A stretch of DNA of 64,000 nt from Lutraria lutraria (taxonomy: Eukaryota; Mollusca; Bivalvia; Venerida; Mactridae). The stretch is from positions 26,367,561 through 26,431,560 of the forward strand of contig OZ026841.1 of the NCBI GenBank assembly GCA_964023205.1. Reading direction: 5' to 3'. Below, one piece after another: positions 1 through 12,000 of this stretch. Under the pieces are notes generated by a model, which was not told the origin of the DNA, ran no database searches, and saw nothing but the letters and a program-made list of their open reading frames with translations. Position 1 is the first letter of the stretch; each line of letters begins with the position of its first letter. The position numbers and the translations under genes are program-made.

Positions 1-3000
1 TAGTATGCCTCCTCCTGGAACTGCTATGACAGTGCCTCCTCCAGCAGCTGGTCCTATGTTAATACCACCTGTCAGTAGTGCTGTTAATCCATCAACATCT
101 ATACCTGTGGCAAAACCATCTCCAGGTAAGATCAACATCATTTTGAGAGATTTCTGGGATAGATTCTCCCATAAATTTTATCAGTTTGATCTGAGACTCA
201 GTAAATTGTTGAAAATTAAAATTCCTTTGTAAGAAAGAGTGTACTTGAAATACAATTAAATTTAATTAAGATAGCTTATGGGCATGTGCTTAAAATGATA
301 CATATATACTGTGTGCAGGTAGGTTACCATTTATCACCTTAGAATTAAAAAGGCCTATCTTGATCTTTCATACTTGTCAGATAGGCCCTTTTAATCCTAA
401 GGTGGTGCATTATTTAATGGAATTTCAAATAAGTTGTCTTTGTTTGAATAACATATAGATATTTTGAAAAGCATGAATATACCTACCTAGGGTATGTATT
501 GGATTGTAAGAAATTTACTACAAATATACTGGTATTTTGACATATCCTACAAAGATGTTTTGTGTTACTTTTCTTATTCATTCGATGTTAAGATAAAAGT
601 TTGGTTAACATTTAACAGGTAAAGGTCTGAATGCTCTACTGGGACTTCCTACACCATCAGATGAACCACCTCCTCCAGGGACAGTAGTACTGCCTGATGG
701 TACTCATATTCAAAAGAAGAAACCTGGTAGCAAAGATGAAGATAAAACTGGCTTAGAATTTACTGGACAAACATTACAAGATATTCCTATACCATACACT
801 GAAGCATCGTCAGCTGAACAAGCAATTAATGAACAAATTCAAGAAGCTTTCAATGAAGAGATGGCAAAGGCTGGTATAAGTGAGCAAGTAGATAAAGATG
901 GCGATGATCCGACTGGAGGCAAAAGACCTTATAGATTTGCCTGGGATGAAGAAATACAAGAAGAAGACCTGGAGGTAAAGGCAGATTTTTATCCTATGTA
1001 GTAATCATTTGTAGGTTTCCATCTTGTGGGGACATATTGTGGGTCCACTCTCTAAGTGAATAGTTCCCTTTCAATTTTCAGGACTTGTTCGAAATGTTAA
1101 TAGGCTTAATAACTCAGCAAAATCTGTCTTGTCTGCTCTGTAAGTTGAAATGTTCCCATCCATTCTTCATCACATATTTTGACTGGTGCTTTCATGGCAA
1201 TTTTGCACACATTTATTAACTTTTTCTGTGTAGAAAATTCCTCTCTTAATGTTTCCACCTTCTTCATTTCAATGATACAAACAAATCTGAACAATATTGC
1301 CTAACATTTCTATGTTTGAAAAATTTCCTGTGTATTATTATGCCCCCTTTTAAAGAAAAGGGGGTATATTGCTTTGCACATGTCAGTCAATCGGTCTGAC
1401 GGTCAGTTCGTCTATGTGTCCATCTGTAACCAAACCTTGTCAGGCCAATAACTAGAGAATGATCGAACCTTAGCTCCTCAGATTTGGTTGCGAGGTCATC
1501 ACATGTTGATGACCCTTATTGATTTTGAGGTCAGTATGTTAAAAGTCATGGTCACAGTGACTTTCGACACAAAACCTATTCCAACCAATGATTAGAGAAC
1601 GATATGGCTTAAGGTCCCCAGGCTTGGTTTGGAGGTTGTTCATTGCATGTACATGACCATTAAGTTCAATAGGTCAAAGGTCAAGGTTTAACTATTCAGT
1701 TGACCTTTTGGAGGGCATCTGTGTTTCACAGACACTTCTTGTTTATTTTAGGATTCTGTACCATCAAGTGATATAAGTTCAGTGCATACCAGTGACTTGT
1801 CCCATTTTGAAGAAAGTGAAGCCAGCTCAGATAGTGACCTCGAAGATTTAGAAAACAAGCTATTGCTGCTACAAAAAGAAGAGAAGAAAGAAGGTCTGAA
1901 CCTGTTTTTTTACAACTCAATTTATTTCACTCTCATATGCTTTCGTCTTGAGAAATTAATTTAGGTGCATGTGTTAAGGTGTATCTATGTTTTAAATCCT
2001 AGAGCTCATAATTTTATCTTCCTTTTTCTCATAAAGTTACAACATCTTCTTATAATCATATTGCCAGTGCTTTATCGTAAGTGTATTGAGTTTTATTTTA
2101 ACATTTAGCATAGACTCAGACTTGACAGTACAATTTCTGTTGACTTTGTGTAACAGTTCACATTCATATATAAATAACACATAGCTTTGTGGATAACAGT
2201 AAAAATGTCAGCCTGAGGAAAGTACTGTTACCCAAGGCCGAAACAGCGTAAGCTTTGTTTTGTGTATTTTATTACCCCAAACTTTTTTCAAGAAAATACT
2301 TTTAAAAAATTTACTATCACCCATGCGACAGTATATAAACATCACATCCCACATAGGGTGATAGAACGTAATGTTCACCCGAGACAAATAATGTAGACCG
2401 AGGCGTTAGCCGAGGTTGACATTACTTTGTCAAGGGTGAACATTACGTTCTATCACCCTATGTGGGATGTGATATTATTTTATTATACCGAACAAAAAAA
2501 CAATTAAGAAAGAAACTAAATGCAACAAATATAAGGAAAACTATAATAGAAATTGAAACGAAGCTTCTTTCTGACACCATAGTTACTTTTGCTGTCAAAA
2601 TGTATTCTGCAAAACCGGATGTCAAACTACATAAAGTATATTCTACTAAAGTGCCTAGATTGTCTAGACAAGGTTAGTATTCGATACGACAGAGATGGAT
2701 TAAAATTCGACACCCGGTAAAATCGCGTGAGCGCGTGAGGGCAGTTTCGTTATGGCAAGCGGGCCGAAATGTAATGTCAGAGGGTAACATTACGGATTGT
2801 CACCCGGCCTCTGACGTCACATAAGACTATATAGCAAATAAGTCAAGTGAAGTATAATAATAGAAAATACTGTTAAAATTGTACTGTTACCCTGTGACAG
2901 TAAAACAAATACTGTTAAAAATGTTTAGTCATGTGGTACCATGAATGTAACAGTGAAAATGTTACCTGTTTGCTTATGGGAAATTAACATGAGAGGGGTA

Positions 3001-6000
3001 ATAACTTGAAATAATACTTAAGTATTACATGTCTGACAGGGTGACAGTAAAATTGTTAACTTGAGGAAATACAATGTACTGTCAACTGAGGTGAAGTTGA
3101 TGTTTCATAAAATTACCATAGCTCTTTAATGGGCCCCTTAAACAGCAAAACAGCAGATACAAAATAAAAGTACACAATCTTTATTTCCTGGCATTTTATT
3201 GTAGAGCCTGATGTTAAAACAGAGACTGTTGAGGAACCAACATCTGATGTAACCAGTGCTGTGGCTGAAGATACAACAGTATCAACTCCTCTCACTACGA
3301 GTCCAGTAAAATCACAACCTGATCTAGCTGGTAAGTTGCTTTGTGTAGTTAGATGTAGACAGTAAAATCACAACCTGATCTAGCTGGTAAGTTGCTTTGT
3401 GAAGTTAGATGTAGACAGTAAAATCACAACCTGATCTAGCTGGTAAGTTGCTTTGTGTAGTTAGATGTAGACAGTAAAATCACAACCTGATCTAGCTGGT
3501 AAGTTGCTTTGTGTAGTTAGATGTAGACAGTAAAATCACAACCTGATCTAGCTGGTAAGTTGCTTTGTGTAGTTAGATGTAGACAGTAAAATCACAACCT
3601 GATCTAGCTGGTAAGTTGCTTTGTGTAGTTAGATGTAGACAGTAAAAACCCACTATTTCGACCACCTTTCGTTCTTAAGCAAATTGGTCTTAATTACGGG
3701 GTGTTCTTATTAGTGGAACAAGGTATTCCTTTACCTTTACTACATAAAACTGGTCATATGTATAGGTCAACATACCGACATTCTGATTGTTGGTCTTAGA
3801 ATTAATTGATTGATATGAAAGAATAATGGTAAGTGCATGTTGATTTTGACATTTGTTATTTCAGGAAATCAAGTAGTGCCAACTGTGAAGAAAGAATTGA
3901 GTAATAAACCTCGTAAATTGTTGTCATTACAATATAACTACAGTGACAGTGATGATGAGGAAACTAGAGAAGAAAGAAAAGCTAGAATAGTAAGTGAATA
4001 ATGTTGTTAGGTTGGTACCATCAAACTGCAAACAAAGGCTATAAAATAATTGGCTATAAAGTCGACCAAAAATCTGTGAATGAAGGCCTCCAAAATCTTG
4101 GCTGTATGAAATTTACTTCTTTACAAATACGCATACAAATACAGATACATACCTGCGTAGTTGTTAATTGTTGAACAAAATTCAAAGATATGTTGTAATT
4201 TTTGATACCAGTGATAATACTATCAAGATTGTGTTACATACAAAAATCATAATTATACAATTGTTACGTTTCATACAGAATAATCTGTGTTTGATTTTCT
4301 TACACACTAAGTATAACCAGGGTTAACTTAAAAATGCTTTTTACTCAGAGAAAAAGACATCTCACAAGATTAACAAAAAAGCTTGAAATTTGGAAAAAGA
4401 AATGTGCTTTAAAGAAGAGAAAAAATGTACAAGTTTTGTTATTGATTTTGTTTTCCATGTTTTTTTAATGTTGTAGATTTCCAGAGGAAGGTTAAACTGA
4501 CAACATGTTATTACTTTTGACTTTACTTTGTTTCATGTGAAAAGTTATGTTTGTATTTCATTGTTCAAAGTTTTGAAAATTTATTGTACTAGAAATAATC
4601 TTGACATAGACTTGATATAGAAAATAACTTTTGTATAATTCATGATGCTGGAAATAATTATCAAATTATTATTTTTCAGTTCAAATGGTTTTTAACTTAT
4701 TGTATGCAAAACATGTTAAAACATTTTACTGAACTTATTCTTAGGGGATCTAGATTTTCTTGTTTGACTAGTTAATTCTATTCTTGACTTGCTGTTTTTG
4801 ATGAATTTTTTACTTAATTTTGTAAAGAACTACCTTAATTGTGTATTTGACACTTTCTAAACTCACGAAAAGAGTTTTAATACATATAGTTTGGATGGTT
4901 AGATTCACTGGATAAAACTCTGGTACTTCAATATTTACAACATTCACCCAATGAATTATCTGTTGCATTTAGTAGTGTGTTATCTTGCACCTGTTCACTA
5001 ATATTGTCTTTGTGTTTCATATGTCAGGCTAGAGAAAAGGAAGATAGGTATCAGCGAAGATTGCAGCGTCGTGCTGAACTGGAAGCTAAACGGAAAGAAA
5101 GGGAGGAGGAACGACTGCGACAGAAACGTGAAAAACTTCAACGTGCAAAGGAGGCTCAAGACAAAGCTGAGCGTGAGAAAGTCAGAGAGACACTTGACAA
5201 AGAACCAGAGGAGAAAGAAACCGTTGAGACACTTAATGAAGAAGTTGCTGATGCTGATAATAGTTCACAAGAACAGGCAGTAAAAGAAGAAACAGAGGTG
5301 AAAGGAGAGGTCAACGATGAACCTCCTGATACTGAAGAAGTACATATGGAAACTGTAGCTGAATCTGTTGCTGTTACTGATGCTAAAGATGATGTAGAAG
5401 GTATTTCATTTTGTTTCTTTTTCCGACTAAATCACATTTAATAGATAGAGTACTGTATCCTTTTACAGAAAGTGAGATATTATTACTTAAAATATTTCAG
5501 TTTTAGATACCTGCTATCCTTTTAACAATTCAATAATTGCTAACTCCTTGACATTAACATTGATTAATCTAGAGCCATTTTTAACAAAAGTTGCAGGTAA
5601 AATAATGGCTATCATATGTATTGAATATGATCTTTTTGTAATAAATCAGAGCCAACATGTACTCTGGAGATACAATTGGTTAGGTTCTACCATGCCTTCA
5701 GTATAACAACAATAATTTATTACCTGTTGTAAACACTTACTCCTAAATTTGATTTAAAGATCTGTATTCTTTTCTAAATTTGTATAAATAAATAGGTGAA
5801 ACTGAGGAAAAGACAGAAGTGGAGGATGTTTTAAATGAGACAGAGAAAGAAGTTGATACTGAAGTTCCTGATCTTATTAAAGCTGAAGAAAATGTCCAAG
5901 AAGTTACTGAACAGGATGATCAAGCTATGCCTGTTCTTGAGGGTAAATTAATACTGTTAAGATTTGAAAGTAGTTCTTTATTATATCCTTATTCAAAGCA

Positions 6001-9000
6001 AGAGATTAGTGACCAGCAAGTTGCAAATGATCATAGCTTATTGTAAACATGTCTAAAAAAAATATACTGCAATTGTCAGTTTTTGGAATTTACTGAAATA
6101 ATTATTCATCCTTGTTTTTCATATGTCATCCTATTTTATCCCTTACAACTCAAAGGTTTAACTTATTTGTGGTCATACTTGTGTGGTAAGAATAAATCTT
6201 AATAAACATTATTCTGAGGAGGCTCTACACTGGTCACCAATCATGCCTATTTCCACTTTTTTGAAATTCAGATTTTGAGTATTATTGAAAAGAACAATTT
6301 ATGTCTTTGTAATGAAATACAATTTACTTAAATGTGTTTAATTCATTTACGATGGGAAAATAATTCTAAATATCCATTGGGAGTTAATTGCAAATTTTTC
6401 ATTTAACTTGTTGTATTATAATTGATAATTTAATTAAAAACTAATAGAATAAGAAACCTGGTTATGTAATCAGTTCAAATTGTTTTATAGCATCAGACGT
6501 TGTAGAACCTCCAACAGTGGATACTAGTGAAGAAACTGATGTCCATCCAACAGATGGCCACACAGCTGATGTAAGTATGAACACTGAGTCTTCAACCACA
6601 GCTACAGAATCTAGTGTTACCTTGGACAACAGTTTACCTGATGCTGTAAGCTCTCCTGATAAGAAGAAACAAAAGAAAAAGACAAAGGCGGAGTTAAAGG
6701 CAGAACTTAAAGAACAGAAAGTAATGGAGAGGAAAAGTAGAAGACAGAAAATTAGAAATAGACGGTAATTTATTAACCTTTTTTATATCTATCTGTTCAA
6801 GTTCTGTCTGTCTGTTTTGTCTGTAGTTAAGCTGTAGACAAGATATTTTATTCTGTAAAATATATTTGTTTTGAGTCTCTTATCTTAAACACGTTCTTTT
6901 CTTAGTTTACCTACCTGTATTTATCAAGGTTTACTTAAATCTATGTGACCAAATCCTCTAAGGCTGATGATAAGTTTCCTTATAGGTTAACATGTTTTGT
7001 CTATTTGCCAAAGATTCTTTAAGATACTCTTGTAAAGCCAGAAGAGAATTATGTGTGATCTTTAGTGGAAACTGAACTATAGTTAGTTCTGCTTTCCATA
7101 GCCTTCACTAGCTTTGTGCGCATGAATTCTGATGCAGACCAAAGTACTACGTTTTTTTTCATCCTGCATGCAATTGTTAATCTACTACCCAATCCGTGTT
7201 GCAATGCAAGGCTGTTCGTTCAGTTTCTATGAGTACTTTCGTACTTTGATTTATCAATTCTGCTGGACAGACCTGATCTTTTATTGTTTTCAGATACATG
7301 TCTGATGAGTTTGTTTATAAAGGATTACCCAGTGCTAATCTTCACCAAAGTTATGATGGTACAATGGTTATAGAAGAGACAGTAGAAATGGTTGAAATTG
7401 ACTCAGAACAACCAACTTTTGAATTTGATGGAACACAGGTAAATATCAGGATTGCATACTAGATTTTAGGTTTCTCAGAGTGCATTCTGGCCTTTAGTCA
7501 GATTTTAATACCAATGTGAGTTGAGTTTTAAGATTGATGTTGACTTATGTACGGAGAAGGTCTCATTATCGAGGGAAAATATAAAGAGGGCTTATAGAGG
7601 AAATATTTAAAGCCCCATTAGCTTTTTAAATTTAGTAAAACAGAATAGATGTAATGATAGTAAAATATAAGAAATATATCTTATTTGCCCTAAAACATAT
7701 TTACACAATCCCGTTCTTTAGCCACATCTCGTAGAAATGTTGTCAGACGCTTTTTCTTATTTTTTGCTACATCATTGAAAAAAATGCTGCGCTATATTTC
7801 TATATGTACTTTGTACTTAAAAAAGAAAATTTCAGAATGTTTTTGTTGCAAGTAAAAGCCAATTTCACTGATAAGATATCTTTCTAGGTAACCAGATATC
7901 ACTGTTTAATGTCTGTATTAAAATTTAGATCAATTTTCTTGATGGTATAGTGCCTGCTTAGTATCATCAGTGTTTTATCATGATAAACTTACTGGTAGAA
8001 AAAAGAACTGATAAAATACGAAATTTGAATATGGAGACCGCTCTCAAGTTTTTTACCTTGGACCATTTTCTTACATGAGTATGGTCAAGGTGTCATTAAG
8101 TATATTTTTCATCACTAATTGTTAATGTAAGCAAGAAGAAACATCAGGACATAGTAACCTGATGAATGGAAGGAGAGATCTCTGATAATCTAACTTTTCT
8201 GTACAATTCTGTATGATTCTCTGTTAGTAATCAAGCAAACATGGTTAAGTGATATGATAGGCTTGTTATGAAGAAAGAAAACGCTATCAGGGAGTTCACT
8301 AGTTAATCAAGTGGAGGGTCAAAAATGACTCTAAGCCGATACAAAATTCCATTTTAAGGGTCAAATGAGAGCCCTGCACTAATTAATAAGAAGGAATATT
8401 TCAGTACATCTGATATATTACAAAGATGCAGTTGCTCAAGACCTAAGTCTTTGTATAATACCTTTATTTGTCATGACAAAAGATTTGCATGAGGATTAAT
8501 TTGATAAAATATCACTGGTTGATTTTAGTTATAGTACTGATTGAATGTTAAGTATAATACATTGTACATGTTTCAATTGTGTCTCTTTATTCATATTTAT
8601 AAAATTTCTTATCATATCGCTTTGTACATCTTCCCTGTCTGAATGTATCATAATCATGAGACTAGATTTATGTTACAGTCAAACCTGTGAACAAAGGAAA
8701 GACAAAATGTGTCCTTTGTTGACAGGTGACTGTTTTTGAAGGTCATTTTGATCTAAATAATATTATTTATAGGAAAGTTTTTGAAAGAATGGCCTTTATT
8801 CTCATTGTGACCTTTATTCAGATGTGGCCGCTAACATAAGTTTGACTGTATATAAAGGGTTGGACACTGGTACCAGGTACTGAGACAGTGCCAAGAATCA
8901 TTCAGCTTTGTACTGGTCAGCAACCATTCAAAGAAATTACAGTACCGTAACTGCTACAGTAGGTGTTTTAAAAAGTTAAAATCTGAACGAATGATATTTC

Positions 9001-12000
9001 AGGTTGTGCATCACGAGTAAGATAAATAATAAAATAAAAATAAATTCTTTTTGTAATTGATCAAAACTTCAATAATTGATAACAGGTTGCACAAAAAACA
9101 AAGATATTAAGCTGTATCTTACTTGTCAGCCAAATTCTTTGTATAGGCTTTTGGTATCGCATGGTATCGATAAATACTGTTAAAATACCAGTATCATTTC
9201 GTTGGTACCAGTATCATACTCACTACTATAATGTTTCGTTGCTAACGGTGTCCAACCCTATGTACATACATTGTATATCAAGTCTGTGAAAAGGAAATAT
9301 TATTAGGTTATCATATGCAGGGTGTGTCCAAACTAAATAAAAGTATTTTGAAGTAGGTTGTTCCAGATATTAGTCGAGGTCCTTAGTGTGTAAAGAAGAA
9401 CATTTTTTTCTTGTACAAAATAAATTTTTACTTGAACAAGGCATTGACCCTGTTCATTATCATTTAGCCAGTCTGGTATAATGTTTTGCTTGTAATTTGT
9501 TTACTACTGCAAACATTTTTAATTGATACTGAATGATTACATTAGTAATTTATGTTGATGTGTGTATTTCTTTGTATGTATAGGATATGAAAATGGTATG
9601 TTTTACCCTAAACAATTTGATCTTGGTAGAGGTGTCATTAAAACTTTCTTGCTTTATTTACACATAAATATGTTGTTGTTTTTAACTCATTAGCTAACAT
9701 TATTTAATATTAAGCATGTGAGCCACTTTTCCAAGTTTAAATGTCTATTAATATTTCTGTTAGCTTACCCTGTTAAATGGATATTCATACTTGATGAACT
9801 ATTCCAATAGAAATATTCATGAAGTATGCAAGGACAGTTTCATATATTCATGAATTCTATTCAAACAGGTAATGTTACTGATTTGATTGAAACAAAGGGA
9901 TTTATCACAAAAAAAAATTTTTTTTCCATGTCACCCATGTATATACACTGTATAGAAGGGAAACACGACTGTGTGTCTTTTTGTAAAATTTGACTATTTT
10001 TCGAGTGAAAAATCTTAGATAGCAAGTTTAAGATATCTGTAAAGGCAGTAAAAGTATACATTTTCTGTTAGCGTGTTGAGTTGTCCACACGTTGCACTAT
10101 ATATGATTTAACATTTTGTACTGTGTTACAATAACATGTAAGTTTATAACATGCGTTGGAAAATTCGAATTGTCGAAGTTCTTTCCCTTCTATACATTTT
10201 ACATGGAAACAATTTTTTTTTTCGTGACTAACCCCTTCGGATTGAAAGTTAAAAGCCTCTGAAAAATATTTTCTTTTTATTTGATCAGCTTTTAACTTAG
10301 ACTTTAATGCTTAAATCTTTTTGTGAACTGATATAAGAAGTAACTACAAGTACTGGAGAAGTAAATTTTGGTGGCAATCTTATAAGATAAATGTACCATT
10401 TATACATTGTAAATTGAGATATGATCGATGTATGTAGCTCAAAGGTCAAGATCACACTTTATAGGTTATAGGTCAGAAATTGGTCTAAGCTTATCTGCAC
10501 CATTTTGATCATCTCAGCTTCATCATCTCTTGGCAGTAGCGGGCTCGCGTGTTGCCCTTGGGCTTCTGATTTACACTGTTCACTCTTGTCAATAATGATC
10601 ATTCGCTTCAACTTCACAGCAAAAACCTGCTTATTTCTTTCCTTTAAATTGAGTTCTATTATTACTTGTTTTTAAGCTTCAATGACTACCATATATAATC
10701 TGTATTTTTCTGTTCACACTCTTATCCACTTGCAATGAATGAATACTTGACCACTATAATATCATGCACAATGCAAAATTTATCTCAGAAGAAAGAGAAA
10801 GAGAAAAAAGATAATCTGTTACTCCATATTTTTCTAAAATTATAATGTTTTCTTAACTTTTCTTCTCAAATGTCCCTTCTAATTAGTGTGACTGCATTTG
10901 AAGCCACAGATGCAGTCATCTTCCATGGCAACATTCTTTTCACAGCTTTTTTTGTACCCTGTATAATAAACAAGTTTTATATATGTTTAAAGTCCCATTA
11001 GCTTTTTGCTATAAAAAATATATGCAAAAAACAAACAATTGATGATATTATCCCAAGATAATAATTACTGATGAAACAAGCCTCTTTTCTTCTAAAAACA
11101 CTCATTTCACTGTGAATTTTGCTTTTGTAAACTTGAAATATATAGAGTGTGTGACGTCACTTTATGCTGTGTGCATAATATGTCTGCGGGAAAACACAGC
11201 TGTTCTATAAATAGTATTTTTTTCAATATCATTGATAATGGTTTCGGAAACATTTTTTCTTGCTATAAAGTATGCACGGGAGGAAAACGCCCCAGATTCC
11301 TCTGTTATAAGACAAATAGAAACTAGTACGACCGATAAATGTATATGCCTATGGGACTTTAACCTCTCTGTAAATAAACAAGTTTTATGTATGTTTAACC
11401 AATAATGCGCTGATATTTAATGCTTTTCTTGTGTGAATTTCAAATTTTTTTCTCTTTAATCTGTGCCTTGAAAACTGGTAATCATTTGTTATTTACTAAC
11501 TTAGACATACCAGGGTTTATCAGCTGATTACAATGTTTTATGGTTGAATCTATCCCACTATCTATTGGTAAATTATAAATCTATTTTAAACATTGTAATA
11601 GATTGGTTATTAAAGCAAAATGTTTCTTCTTTGACTGAATAGATGATCTGTCGCTCTCTGAATACTTCTATTTGCTGGCTTAATTTGATAATAATTGTAA
11701 CACAATTGTGTTTGCTTGGTATATTAATTGTTTATAATGTATCATGAATTAACTAATGACATTAATAATGCAGATACGTAATTCAGTCTTCAGCCATTCA
11801 TTAAGCTCCCCTTAGAATAAATGGGGTACATTGCTTTTCGCATGTCAGGTCGTCCGTCTGTCCATTTGTTCGTATCATTCCTTCTCCAAACAATGTCCAG
11901 AGAATGATTTGGCCTACGACCTTGTAAGGAGTTTGATCTTCACACGCAGATGACCCAAAGTAATTATGAGGTCAAAGGTCAAGGTGACCTTCAACACAAA

